From Alphaproteobacteria bacterium (GTDB taxonomy: Bacteria > Pseudomonadota > Alphaproteobacteria > Micropepsales > Micropepsaceae), in the NCBI GenBank assembly GCA_025350465.1, contig JANXXU010000002.1, positions 62,001 through 126,000 on the forward strand: a stretch of 64,000 nucleotides of DNA, written 5' to 3'. Under the pieces are notes generated by a model, which was not told the DNA's origin, ran no database searches, and saw only the letters and a program-made list of their open reading frames with translations. Positions 6,213 through 13,920 of the stretch are shown piece after piece (the stretch's first letter is position 1; the number at the start of each line of letters is the position of its first letter). Both the position numbers and the translations under genes were made by a program.

Positions 6213-6980
6213 TTATTTCGGCTTGCGGAACTTGAACACGAATTGATCCGTATGCCCGCGGATCGAGGGGTCGAAGACGAGCGCGGTCTTCGGGTCGGCC
6301 GGGTTGCGCAGGATGTCGCTCTCGGCTTCGAGCGTGAAGCCGGCGGCGAGCACTTCGGCCTTCACCACAGCCGGATCGATGCGGTGCAGCTTGTCGATCT
6401 GCTCGGGCGTGGTGACGCCGGCGAGCGCCGTGTGGTCGATGATGAAATAGACGCCGCCCGGTTTCAGCGCGGCGAAGATGGCCTTGTTCATTTTGGCGAC
6501 GTCGATCGACGACGTGACGCTCTGCCAATGCTGGTCGTGATAGAGCAGGCTGATAAAGACGAGATCGACGGGCTTGTCGAAATGGATCGCATCCATCGGC
6601 TGAACGACGGCCTCGACATTCGCATAGCCCGCGGCGACGAGCGCGGCCAGGCCCTCTTTCGCTTTGGGAAACTTGGTGTCGATCCACGACGGATTGAAGG
6701 CGAAGACGTGGCCGCCGGTGCCGACGATGTGGCTCAAGATGCGCGTGTAATAGCCCTTGCCTGGCCCGATATCGACGGCGCGGTCGCCGGGCTTGATGCC
6801 CGTCAGCGCCATGATCTCGGCGGGTTTGCGATCGACGTCGCGGTCGGTGTCTTCCTTCGGCCGCGCCGTATCGGCAACGGCGGCGGCGACGTAAGCCGGA
6901 ACATCGGCGGCCTGCGCCATCGATGCCAGCGACGCGAAAACGACGGCAGCTGCGAAACTCAATCCAACGAAACGGGTCAT
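6213..6980 (-). CDS. Secreted/periplasmic class I methyltransferase-like protein
   Basis: A 255-residue protein with an N-terminal signal peptide (MTRFVGLSFAAAVVFASLAS, cleavage after AQA). A Rossmann methyltransferase core follows: motif I AVDIGPGKGYY (about residues 69-79), motif II-like HVFAFNP, and a PVDLVFISLLYHDQHW segment. This subgroup of predicted exported SAM-dependent methyltransferases is known only from annotation; periplasmic SAM use is hard to explain, so the real activity is open. The start at 6980 is preferred because the codons upstream lie in a REP-like repeat and because GAGGGG precedes it. Confidence 0.8.
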   Translation of the reverse strand: MTRFVGLSFAAAVVFASLASMAQAADVPAYVAAAVADTARPKEDTDRDVDRKPAEIMALTGIKPGDRAVDIGPGKGYYTRILSHIVGTGGHVFAFNPSWIDTKFPKAKEGLAALVAAGYANVEAVVQPMDAIHFDKPVDLVFISLLYHDQHWQSVTSSIDVAKMNKAIFAALKPGGVYFIIDHTALAGVTTPEQIDKLHRIDPAVVKAEVLAAGFTLEAESDILRNPADPKTALVFDPSIRGHTDQFVFKFRKPK

Positions 6981-7072
6981 AGATCCCCTCCCCCAGTTGC
7001 CGCGCACAGTAGAGGCCGACCCAGGCGCGAACCAGGGGCGCGGCATCACCCGTTCGTGAACCCTCCCTACTT

Positions 7073-7254
7073 CACCCTCGCCCTTCCCACTTCGGGAAGG
7101 GAGAGGGCCGGGGTGAGGGATGGGCATCGCGCAAGATCAAACGCAGACAACCCGCGCACGCGTTTGCGCACATCGCGGTTGTCCGCGCGCGGCGTGACGG
7201 CCATCCCTCACCCCCATCCCCTCTCCCTTCCAAAGATGGAAGGGCGAGGGGTGA
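7073..7254. repeat. REP-like doublet element (about 182 bp)
   Basis: Two facing palindromic units: 7073-7123 (ending GGGGTGAGGGATGG) and 7201-7254 (starting CCATCCCTCACCCCC). The roughly 77-base centre itself contains GACAACC and GGTTGTC as an inverted pair, so the whole element could form a long cruciform. It fills most of the gap between the methyltransferase and the M13 peptidase (6981-7395), a stretch with no other gene. Confidence 0.75.
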
Positions 7255-7395
7255 GTCGAAAATGCTGCGGGATTACAGGCAATTTAGCCCGTTCTCGCAG
7301 CATTGTGATGCGCTCACCCGCCATAGTGGGGGTTGCACCCGATGGCTGGTCTTAGCAATGCTCCCCGCCAGCAAACCGTTGGAGGGGATTAGCCC

Positions 7396-9471
7396 ATGCC
7401 GAAATTGAACCGCCGCGCGCTCATGGCCGGCGCCGTCGTCACGCTCGCCGCCGCATCATTTGCCTTCACGCTCGAGCGCAGCGCCGCTGCGTCCGGCAAA
7501 CCAGCGATCGGCACATGGGGCTTCGACCTCGCGTCGATGGATCGCTCGGTCGATCCGGGCGACGATTTCTTCCACTACGTCAACGGCACGTGGCTCAAGA
7601 ACACGCAGATCCCGCCCGATCGCGCGAGCTGGGGCTCGTTCCAGATGCTCGGCGCGAAGGCCGAAGAAGACACGCGTACCGTCATCACGCGCGTCGCCTC
7701 GACGCCGCAAAAGCCCGGCTCGATCGAGCAAAAGGTCGCCGACTTCTACAACTCCTATCTCGACACCAAGGCGATCGACGCCTTGGGGCTGAAGCCGTTC
7801 GAAGGCGACCTCGCGACGATCGCAGGCCTCAAGACGCATGAAGAGGTTGCGCGCGTGATGGGCCGGCCCGACATACCGACCAACGGACCCGTCGGCGTCA
7901 ATTTCGGCATCGATCAGAAGAAGCCGGATCGCTATTCGATCGAGGTCGCGCAGGCCGGCCTCGGCATGCCGGACCGCGACTACTATTTGAAGCCCGATCA
8001 AAAATTCGTCGAGACGCGCGCCGCCTACCGCGGTTATGTCGAAAAGATGCTGACGCTCGCCAACTATGCGGACGCGGCGGCGAATGCCGAAGCGATCCTG
8101 GCGCTCGAGACCAAGATCGCCGAAGTGCAGTGGCCGCTGGAAAAGCTTCGCGATCGCGATCTCACCTACAATCCGAAGACGTGGGCGGAACTCAAGACGT
8201 TCGCCGGCGAGTTTCCGTGGGACGATTATTTTCAGCCCACGGGCTTTAACGCGCAAACCTTCTTCGTGCTCGACAATCCCGAACCCGTCGCGGCGCTGGC
8301 CAAACTCTTCCGCGCGACGCCGGTCGCGACCTGGCGCGCCTATCTGACGTTCCATTACCTCAACGGCCAAGCCGACATCATGCCGACGGCGTTCGACGAC
8401 GCCTCGTTCGAGTTCAACGGCAAGGTGATCACCGGCCAGCAGCAAAAGCGCGACCGCTGGAAGCGCGCCGTGCTGGCGCTGACGGGCCAATATGGCGGGC
8501 AACCCTTGGCCGAAGCGGTCGGACAATTGTATGTCCACGACAACTTTACGCCGCAGGCAAAGGCCGAGGTGAAGGAGCTCGTCGACAACATTCTTGCCGC
8601 CTATCGCGCGCACATGGCGAACCTCGAGTGGATGTCGGCCGAAACGCGTGCCGCCGCCATGCGCAAAGTCAACAGCGCGCACATCAAGATCGGCTTCCCC
8701 GACAAGTGGCGCGACTATTCGGCACTCCAGGTCAAGCCAGGCGACGCCTACGGCAATCGCCAACGCACGCAGACGTGGGACTGGAATCGGCAGGCGTCGC
8801 GCATGGCGCAGACGGCCGACAAGGGCGAATGGGGCATGGCGCCGCAAACGGTCAACGCCTATTACAATGCGCAATGGAACGAGATCGTGTTCCCGGCGGC
8901 GATCCTGCACGCGCCGTTCTTCGATCCCAACGCAGACCCTGCGATCAACTACGGCGCCATCGGCGGCGTGATCGGGCATGAGATGGGCCACGGCTTCGAC
9001 GACCAAGGCGCCAAGTCCGACGAAAACGGCGTCCTGCACACGTGGTGGAATCAGACCGATATCGATCGCTTCAAGGTGAAGACGACCGCGCTGGCGGCAC
9101 AGTATTCGTCCTACGAGCCTCTGCCCGGTCTGCATGTGAACGGCGTGTTCACGTCGGGCGAAAATATGGGCGACCTCGGCGGGCTGACGATCGGTTACGC
9201 CGCCTACCAGATTCATATGCAGGGCAAGAAGGCGCCTGTTCTCGACGGCTTCACCGGCGAGCAGCGCGTGTTCTTAGGCTGGGGCCAAGTGTGGCGCTCG
9301 CTCTATCGCGACGAAGCCCTGCGCGCCCAGGTGACGAGCAACGTTCACTCGCCGGCGCCATATCGCTGCAACGGCGTTGTGCGCAATGTCGACGGATGGT
9401 ACGACGCGTTCAGCATCAAGCCCGGCACGAAGCTCTATTTGGCGCCGCAGGATCGCGTGCATATCTGGTAG
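7396..9471 (+). CDS. M13 family (neprilysin/PepO-type) zinc metallopeptidase
   Basis: A 691-residue protein of full M13 length. The N-terminus KLNRRALMAGAVVTLAAASF looks like a twin-arginine or Sec signal, so it is periplasmic. The catalytic motif HEMGH is at 528-532 (His528, Glu529, His532) and the third ligand is Glu589 in ENMGDLGG, with Asp593 stabilising. The substrate strand NAYYNAQWNEIVFPAAIL precedes the motif, and the family ends, as here, on a C-terminal Trp (VHIW). It should cleave short peptides outside the cytoplasm. AGGGG in GGAGGGGATT precedes the ATG. The SDR gene begins 3 bases after its stop. Confidence 0.95.
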   Translation: MPKLNRRALMAGAVVTLAAASFAFTLERSAAASGKPAIGTWGFDLASMDRSVDPGDDFFHYVNGTWLKNTQIPPDRASWGSFQMLGAKAEEDTRTVITRVASTPQKPGSIEQKVADFYNSYLDTKAIDALGLKPFEGDLATIAGLKTHEEVARVMGRPDIPTNGPVGVNFGIDQKKPDRYSIEVAQAGLGMPDRDYYLKPDQKFVETRAAYRGYVEKMLTLANYADAAANAEAILALETKIAEVQWPLEKLRDRDLTYNPKTWAELKTFAGEFPWDDYFQPTGFNAQTFFVLDNPEPVAALAKLFRATPVATWRAYLTFHYLNGQADIMPTAFDDASFEFNGKVITGQQQKRDRWKRAVLALTGQYGGQPLAEAVGQLYVHDNFTPQAKAEVKELVDNILAAYRAHMANLEWMSAETRAAAMRKVNSAHIKIGFPDKWRDYSALQVKPGDAYGNRQRTQTWDWNRQASRMAQTADKGEWGMAPQTVNAYYNAQWNEIVFPAAILHAPFFDPNADPAINYGAIGGVIGHEMGHGFDDQGAKSDENGVLHTWWNQTDIDRFKVKTTALAAQYSSYEPLPGLHVNGVFTSGENMGDLGGLTIGYAAYQIHMQGKKAPVLDGFTGEQRVFLGWGQVWRSLYRDEALRAQVTSNVHSPAPYRCNGVVRNVDGWYDAFSIKPGTKLYLAPQDRVHIW

Positions 9472-9474
9472 CTT

Positions 9475-10443
9475 ATGAAAGACTTCGCAGGTAAGACCGC
9501 TGTCATCACCGGCGGCGGCACCGGCATGGGCCGCGAGCTGGCCCGTCAATTGGTCGCCGAAGGTTGCAACGTGGCGATGTGCGACGTCTCCGCCGAAAAC
9601 ATGGCCGAGACCAAGCGCCTCGCCGGCGTCGGCGCGCCGCAAGGCACGCGCATCACGACGCATTTGGCCGATGTCTCAGACGAAACGCAGGTGCTCAAGT
9701 TCCGCGATGCGGTCGCGCGCGAGTTGGATACCGACCACATCCATCTCCTGTTCAACAATGCGGGCATCGGCGGCGGGCCCAGTTTCATCAACAGCCCGCG
9801 CGGGGAATGGGAAAAGACCTTCAACGTCTGCTGGTTCGGTGTCTACTACTGCACGCGCGCCTTCATGCCGATGATCCTGAAGGCGCACGAGGCGCATATC
9901 GTCAATACGTCGAGCGTCAACGGCTTTTGGGCATCGCTCGGCCCGACGCGCGCGCACACGGCCTACAGCGCCGCGAAGTTCGCGGTGAAGGGCTTTACCG
10001 AAGCGCTCATCAACGATTTGCGTTTGAACGCGCCGCACGTCAAGTGTTCGGTCGTGATGCCGGGCCATATCGGCACCTCGATCGTCGAGAATTCGCGCAA
10101 GGTCTTGACCGGTCACGGCATCGGCGAGATGACGGCGGCGGAAGTTGCCGATGCACGCCGGTCGATAACAGCGATGGGCTTGCCCGCATCCGATTTCACG
10201 GACGACCAGATCCGCCAGATGATCGCCGAGCGGGCGCGCCAATTCGAGGAAGCTGCGCCGACGACGGCGGCGGAGGCCGCCACCGTCATTCTCAACGGCG
10301 TGCGCCGCGAACAATGGCGCATCCTGATCGGCAAGGACGCGCAGTGCATGGACGCGCTCGTGCGCGAGGCACCGGAACAGGCTTACGAACAGGTATTCAT
10401 CGACCGCTTGCGCGCCGCCGGCCATTGGGGCGGCTTCAGCTGA
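9475..10443 (+). CDS. SDR family NAD(P)-dependent oxidoreductase
   Basis: A 322-residue SDR, longer than the classical 250 because of a C-terminal extension. Motifs: TGGGTGMG (12-19), NNAG (94-97), the serine pair at 146-147 and YSAAK (164-168). The GGGTGMG form and Asp38 after the second strand favour NAD, which is inference. The C-terminal part (ILIGKDAQCMDALVREAPEQ) recalls SDRs annotated near steroid, aryl-alcohol or lipid metabolism, but the substrate is unknown. Co-transcription with the M13 peptidase is likely from the 3-base gap. Confidence 0.9.
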   Translation: MKDFAGKTAVITGGGTGMGRELARQLVAEGCNVAMCDVSAENMAETKRLAGVGAPQGTRITTHLADVSDETQVLKFRDAVARELDTDHIHLLFNNAGIGGGPSFINSPRGEWEKTFNVCWFGVYYCTRAFMPMILKAHEAHIVNTSSVNGFWASLGPTRAHTAYSAAKFAVKGFTEALINDLRLNAPHVKCSVVMPGHIGTSIVENSRKVLTGHGIGEMTAAEVADARRSITAMGLPASDFTDDQIRQMIAERARQFEEAAPTTAAEAATVILNGVRREQWRILIGKDAQCMDALVREAPEQAYEQVFIDRLRAAGHWGGFS

Positions 10444-10452
10444 AAACGTCGG

Positions 10453-11082
10453 CTAGCTGTTGCGTGCCGCCACTCGCTTCGACGCCGCCTGACCTTTCAC
10501 GGCGTCGGCAATCTTGTGAAGTTTTGGACATTCGGCCTTCATCCAATCTCGGCCGGGGCGCCAGTGCGACATGACCCACACATAGATATCGAGCGCGCTC
10601 CAATTGTCGCCGAGAAACCAGGGCCCTTTGATTTGGCCTTCGACAAATTTCCAGAGCATTTTTCTGTGATCGTCGGTCGAGGCCCGTAATTTATTGCCGG
10701 CTTGCTCATCGCCGGCGAGCCAGCGTTTCGGCTCGTCGCCGTACGTAAACGTCGGATAGACGGCAGATACGAGAAAGATGAGCCAGCGCAGGAATTGGGC
10801 GCGATGGGGATCGTCGGCAGCGGGAACGAGCTTTGCCTCCGGCGCGCGATCACCCAAGTGAAGAATGATCGCCGCACTCTCTGTCATGACCGACCCGTCC
10901 GGCAGGACCAGCGTCGGCACTTGACCCAGCGGATTGATTTTCTTGAGCGCTTTGCTCTCCCAACCTACGTCCTCCCAAGCAACGTCGACAATTGTCAGCG
11001 GGAATTTTGTCGCCGCGAATGCGCGTTCGACGATCATCGAGCCGCCGCGTTTGGCGGCGTAGAGCTTGTAGGACTTAGCCAT
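10453..11082 (-). CDS. Glutathione S-transferase family protein
   Basis: A 209-residue GST. The N-terminal thioredoxin-like domain has YKLYAAKRGGSM, the cis-proline turn in GQVPTLVLPDGSVMTESAAI (residues about 53-72) with the SNAIL-like ESAAI, and the C-terminal all-helical domain has FLGDNWSALDIYVWVMSHW. Typical function is conjugation of glutathione to electrophiles in the cytosol. The gene converges on the SDR at 9475. A complete IS1595-type transposon sits 93 bases upstream of its start. Confidence 0.88.
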   Translation of the reverse strand: MAKSYKLYAAKRGGSMIVERAFAATKFPLTIVDVAWEDVGWESKALKKINPLGQVPTLVLPDGSVMTESAAIILHLGDRAPEAKLVPAADDPHRAQFLRWLIFLVSAVYPTFTYGDEPKRWLAGDEQAGNKLRASTDDHRKMLWKFVEGQIKGPWFLGDNWSALDIYVWVMSHWRPGRDWMKAECPKLHKIADAVKGQAASKRVAARNS

Positions 11083-11167
11083 CGCGCTTCGTACTCCTCC
11101 AGGGTCTTTCGAGCGTAGCGAGAAATGCGCTCACATTCGGCCAAATAGTTTATTTGACTCTTTGCAC

Positions 11168-11175
11168 ATTCTATT
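11168..11175. repeat. Target-site duplication, left copy (ATTCTATT)
   Basis: ATTCTATT directly precedes the left inverted repeat and is repeated exactly after the right one (13900-13907). Eight bases is the duplication size known for the IS1595 family. Confidence 0.9.
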
Positions 11176-11200
11176 GGCGATATTATAGTTGGCAAACCCA
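11176..11200 (+). repeat. Left terminal inverted repeat of the IS1595-type transposon
   Basis: Twenty-five bases starting GGCGATATTATAGTTGGC. They match the reverse complement of 13875-13899 at 23 of 25 positions; the two differences (G/C at position 13, G/A at 17) make this end carry TTGGCA where the right end has TTGACA, so only the right end has a consensus -35 box. Confidence 0.9.
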
Positions 11201-11202
11201 CA

Positions 11203-11436
11203 TTAATGGGTGGGTGCGTTTGTCGCTTTTTCAATCGCAATAGCGATCCGCTCTAGCAGTTCACTTTGGCGCCGTTGCTCCGCCAGGCTGGCCTCCAGGT
11301 GAGCTGCCGCCTTCGCTTGGTAGTCCCTTGCGCGACGACTAATCCGGATGACCACGATCAAAAACGCAATGAGTAAGAGAACGGTGATGGCAAGGAAAGG
11401 CACGCCCCAGTCCAGAGGGCCAAATACCTCAGTCAT
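11203..11436 (-). CDS. Small single-span membrane protein with coiled coil (transposon passenger)
   Basis: A 77-residue protein. Residues 9-30 are a strongly hydrophobic segment (DWGVPFLAITVLLLIAFLIV) and residues 36-68 a charged helix with heptad-like spacing (RARDYQAKAAAHLEASLAEQ, then RRQSELLERIAIAIEK). It looks like an inner-membrane anchor with a cytoplasmic coiled coil. I do not recognise a family. The start overlaps the stop of the 67-residue gene (ATGA), so the two are translationally coupled. It ends 3 bases inside the left transposon end, showing that it belongs to the element. Confidence 0.65.
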   Translation of the reverse strand: MTEVFGPLDWGVPFLAITVLLLIAFLIVVIRISRRARDYQAKAAAHLEASLAEQRRQSELLERIAIAIEKATNAPTH

Positions 11437-11636
11437 GACTTGTTTCTCCGATCGCGCTTACCCGCGGGTGCGATAGAAGTCGCCTTCGCGATCTTACCGA
11501 GCTTCTCCTCGAACCGCGCCTTGTCGGTGTCGCAGCCAAGGCGACGGGCAACCGAAGCAAAGTCATCGGCTGCTATGACCCGTCGGGTCTTGGTTTTCGC
11601 AGATCGAGTTGCGGGTTTTTTGATTCGGGCTTGCAT
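11433..11636 (-). CDS. Small basic protein of unknown function (transposon passenger)
   Basis: A 67-residue, lysine/arginine-rich protein: a basic N-terminus (KKPATRSAKTKTRRV), a central DDFASVARRLGCDTDKARFE segment that could be a short helix-turn-helix-like fold, and a basic C-terminus (KRDRRNKS). No family recognised. Its ATG lies 64 bases inside the end of the PIN gene in another frame, a rather long overlap, and no later start codon is available. The ATGA coupling to the membrane protein gene argues that it is real. It might bind DNA or RNA (inference from charge). Confidence 0.5.
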   Translation of the reverse strand: MQARIKKPATRSAKTKTRRVIAADDFASVARRLGCDTDKARFEEKLGKIAKATSIAPAGKRDRRNKS

Positions 11637-12070
11637 ATGATGAGCTTATTGCCTCCAACGTTTCCAGAGTACCCGAGCAGCTTTTCGTCGAATGTATGAA
11701 ATTCGGTCGCGCGATAGAGGATCGCCGTTGCAAGGTGAATCGCATCGGGAGTCTTTAGCGATTTGCTTTGAGCGACGTAGTGATTGCGCAAATCATGCGC
11801 CAATTCAGCCACCCGAGTGTCCATGCTCATGCGGTTGGTGCGTTTAACAACGTCCTTGAAGATTTTGTCCATCCCAGCGGGGATTTTTGCGGCCAAAACT
11901 TCAACGGTCGTTAGGACCGAAGTCATAATCCTGGCATCACGTCGCTTGGCTCGCTGAATGATATCGCGCACGCCGTCCATTTCTCCGGTCGGACGAACTT
12001 CATCCTTGAGCCACGCGAGAAACAGGCAAGAGTCCCAGTAGAATAGTGGTGTTGAGCTAATCCCAGGCAT
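11573..12070 (-). CDS. PIN-domain ribonuclease, VapC-like toxin (transposon passenger)
   Basis: A 165-residue PIN-domain protein with the complete acidic set: Asp13 in YWDSCLF, Glu57 in TTVEVLA, Asp109 in TPDAIHLATA and Asp128 in TFDEKLLG. PIN proteins are Mg-dependent RNases, many being VapC toxins that cut tRNA or rRNA. Its start overlaps the end of the 271-residue gene by 14 bases, so they are coupled and probably form a toxin-antitoxin-like pair. No small AbrB, RHH or Phd antitoxin is present. The C-terminal 20 residues (after IICKP) overlap the 67-residue gene and may be poorly conserved. Confidence 0.82.
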   Translation of the reverse strand: MPGISSTPLFYWDSCLFLAWLKDEVRPTGEMDGVRDIIQRAKRRDARIMTSVLTTVEVLAAKIPAGMDKIFKDVVKRTNRMSMDTRVAELAHDLRNHYVAQSKSLKTPDAIHLATAILYRATEFHTFDEKLLGYSGNVGGNKLIICKPESKNPQLDLRKPRPDGS

Positions 12071-12872
12071 CGCGAAGCCCCCTGATGAAAGCCTCGCTGC
12101 TTAGCGATCCCGTGGCATCGGGCGCCCTACCACGTAAATCGTCCCAATCCGGCAGATCGTCATCCGAAGGGAAAACCTCTATGCTGGTGACGGCAATCTC
12201 ATGCGGAAAGGACGCTTGCGCGCGATACTTCAATGTTCCGAATACTTCAACGCGCCTGCCAACGGCTGCTACTGCATCGTCGAGCAATTTCGATGGGAAA
12301 TGGCAAGTGACACGCTTTGGTCCAATCTCCGGGTAAACGTGAAACGTGTTGACCCCTTGATGTATGTTGATCTGATCAAGGGCGCCCTCCAGGCCACCTT
12401 CGCACTCATCCTCTATGGCCAAGGCCACGTCCACCAACTGAACGACGCGCGGCGTTAGATCGAAAGCCGCTCCATTAAACACGAGCGTGGACGTTTTGAT
12501 CTGCCGACCGACCGGGGCGGCTAAGCCTCGTATGTCCTCTAACAACTCGGCATCAAACCCAGAAAGGCTGTCGCCGGCAATCAGCGCGTCCGTGACGTAC
12601 TTCAACCGCTCGACCACAAGCCGACCAGTATCGCGATACGGCGGAATCGATTTTGCCTGAAGCGCAACTCTAGTCGGATTCGTGTACGAGAGTTCGACAA
12701 TTTGGAACACACTGGCGGACTTGCCATCGTGGGATTCGCGGTCGAGTTTTTGCAGTGCTCCGCTCAGCTTTTGAAGCTGATTCATGAACGCCGTCAATCG
12801 AACGCGGCCCTCATCCTCGGGCAAACCCTGCAGAATAAGTTCAATCCGATCGTCTTGTGCCACTAGGATCAC
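12057..12872 (-). CDS. Uncharacterised 271-residue partner of the PIN protein (transposon passenger)
   Basis: No named domain recognised. The C-terminal half has a beta-rich pattern (HQGVNTFHVYPEIGPKRVTC, HFPSKLLDDAVAAVGRRVEV, FGTLKYRAQ) and ends DWDDLRGRAPDATGSLSSEA then FIRGLRDAWD. I recognise this pattern from uncharacterised proteins that recur just upstream of PIN-domain genes, so a role as an antitoxin or cofactor is likely; it is much larger than usual VapB antitoxins. The start is GTG at 12872, with no good ribosome site, 29 bases after the transposase stop. It may depend on transposase transcription, so toxin and mobility could be co-expressed (inference). Confidence 0.65.
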   Translation of the reverse strand: MILVAQDDRIELILQGLPEDEGRVRLTAFMNQLQKLSGALQKLDRESHDGKSASVFQIVELSYTNPTRVALQAKSIPPYRDTGRLVVERLKYVTDALIAGDSLSGFDAELLEDIRGLAAPVGRQIKTSTLVFNGAAFDLTPRVVQLVDVALAIEDECEGGLEGALDQINIHQGVNTFHVYPEIGPKRVTCHFPSKLLDDAVAAVGRRVEVFGTLKYRAQASFPHEIAVTSIEVFPSDDDLPDWDDLRGRAPDATGSLSSEAFIRGLRDAWD

Positions 12873-12901
12873 GACCAGCGAGGAGGTTCCAGAGAAGGAT
12901 T

Positions 12902-13837
12902 CTACACGGATGAGTCCCGGTACATAAGTCTCTTTCCGGCCGCACCGGACAACGCCTTTGCAGTGCGCTGTGTATCGTTAATCCCGAGCGCAATGCGCGC
13001 ATTGTATCTGAAGTCAAACTCGCTCAGATAGCGATGCAGGTGCCGCTCTGCGCAGTGCTGGTAGACGCCCTTCATGCCGCGCTTGAAGACGCTGAAGAAA
13101 CCTTCCGCCGTATTCGTGTAGGCCTCTCCGCGCACGTACTCATCTTCGGCATGGCGCACGACCTGATGGTCGGCAAACTCTTTGCCAATTGTCGTGTAAT
13201 AGGTCGCCTCGTCGGTCATCAGTCGCGCTTCGCGCGCCAAGTTCTTGCGAAGGATCGGCGCGAGCGTTGCGTTCTTTAGATCTTCGACGACCATACTGCG
13301 AGCTTGCTTCGTATCGCGATCAATCAGCGTCAGGACTTTCATCTTGTGCTGAAAGCCGCCGCGCCTTTTGGGAACGCCAGCTTTTCTGCCAATGAACGTT
13401 TCGTCGGCTTCTACGGCACCGCCGTTGCCGCCGAAGGGGACAGAGAGCTTCCCGTCACGCATAGCCTCCCGCAGGCGGTGACTCGCAAACCATGCCGTCT
13501 TCAAGGTGCATCCAAGCGTGCGATGCAGCTGGTTGCTGCTCACGCCCTTCTTGCTGGAGCACATCAGGAACGCGGCTTGAAACCATTGGTGCAGCTTCAA
13601 ATGGCTCGCTTCAAAAATGCTGCCCTTGCGAACCGTGAATTGGCCACGGCAGTGATAGCATTTCCACAAGCCAAGCCGAACGCGACCTTTCTTGTCCTTC
13701 ACGCCGTCAAGACGGTTTATCCGATCCACAGCTCCGCAATGAGGGCAGACGGGGCCGTTGGGCCACAGGATTGCCTCCAGCGCCGCGAAGGCCGCCGCCT
13801 CATCGTGGAAATAGGGGTCTTTCAAAACGTTGGTCAT
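12902..13837 (-). CDS. IS1595 family transposase (ISXO2-like DDE)
   Basis: A 311-residue transposase. The N-terminal zinc ribbon has VCPHCGAVDRIN (about 30-41) and KCYHCRGQFTVRKGS (about 59-73). The ISXO2-like catalytic core has EADETFIGRK (first Asp), LMTDEATYY (second Asp) and YTNTAEGFFSVFKRGMKG (the third position, NT-E, with FKRG). This combination defines IS1595. The frame is intact with all motifs, and the element ends match, so it may still be active. It is transcribed inward from a promoter whose -35 lies in the right inverted repeat. Confidence 0.95.
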   Translation of the reverse strand: MTNVLKDPYFHDEAAAFAALEAILWPNGPVCPHCGAVDRINRLDGVKDKKGRVRLGLWKCYHCRGQFTVRKGSIFEASHLKLHQWFQAAFLMCSSKKGVSSNQLHRTLGCTLKTAWFASHRLREAMRDGKLSVPFGGNGGAVEADETFIGRKAGVPKRRGGFQHKMKVLTLIDRDTKQARSMVVEDLKNATLAPILRKNLAREARLMTDEATYYTTIGKEFADHQVVRHAEDEYVRGEAYTNTAEGFFSVFKRGMKGVYQHCAERHLHRYLSEFDFRYNARIALGINDTQRTAKALSGAAGKRLMYRDSSV

Positions 13838-13857
13838 CGTCGCAACTCCCAGACTAG

Positions 13858-13886
13858 AATCTAGGAATTGTGCATGGGTTTGTCAA
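13858..13886 (-). promoter_or_regulatory. Transposase promoter embedded in the right inverted repeat
   Basis: On the minus strand TTGACA (complement of 13881-13886), a 17-base spacer, and TAGATT (complement of 13858-13863) form a sigma70-type promoter ending 20 bases before the transposase ATG. The -35 is inside the terminal repeat, so transposase binding to its own end could repress its transcription (inference). Confidence 0.65.
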
Positions 13887-13899
13887 GTATAATATCGCC
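13875..13899 (-). repeat. Right terminal inverted repeat of the IS1595-type transposon
   Basis: Twenty-five bases, TGGGTTTGTCAAGTATAATA onward, complementary to the left end at 23 of 25 positions. Followed directly by the target duplication ATTCTATT. Confidence 0.9.
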
Positions 13900-13907
13900 A
13901 TTCTATT
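13900..13907. repeat. Target-site duplication, right copy (ATTCTATT)
   Basis: Exact copy of 11168-11175. Removing the element and one copy joins TTGACT (11154-11159) to the sequence just ahead of the XRE regulator gene. Confidence 0.9.
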
Positions 13908-13920
13908 TTACACATGATTT

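Larger units (their letters stand above)
11176..13899 (-). mobile_element. IS1595-family transposon with four passenger genes (2,724 bp)
   Basis: Ends are defined by 25-bp terminal inverted repeats at 11176-11200 and 13875-13899, both starting GGCGATATTATA from outside and differing at two positions, flanked by the 8-bp duplication ATTCTATT. The transposase (12902-13837) reads inward from the right end. Four tightly packed genes in the same direction fill the rest: a 271-residue protein, a PIN-domain protein, a 67-residue basic protein and a 77-residue membrane protein whose stop lies 3 bases inside the left repeat. IS1595 relatives are known to carry passenger genes. Intact ends, duplication and transposase frame suggest recent insertion. 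It lies between the GST gene and the promoter region of the XRE regulator. Confidence 0.92.

Noticed and set aside
7456-9216. 586-codon minus-strand frame opposite the M13 peptidase
   Set aside because: Same mirror effect; composition is that of a shadow frame and the plus strand encodes a complete enzyme.
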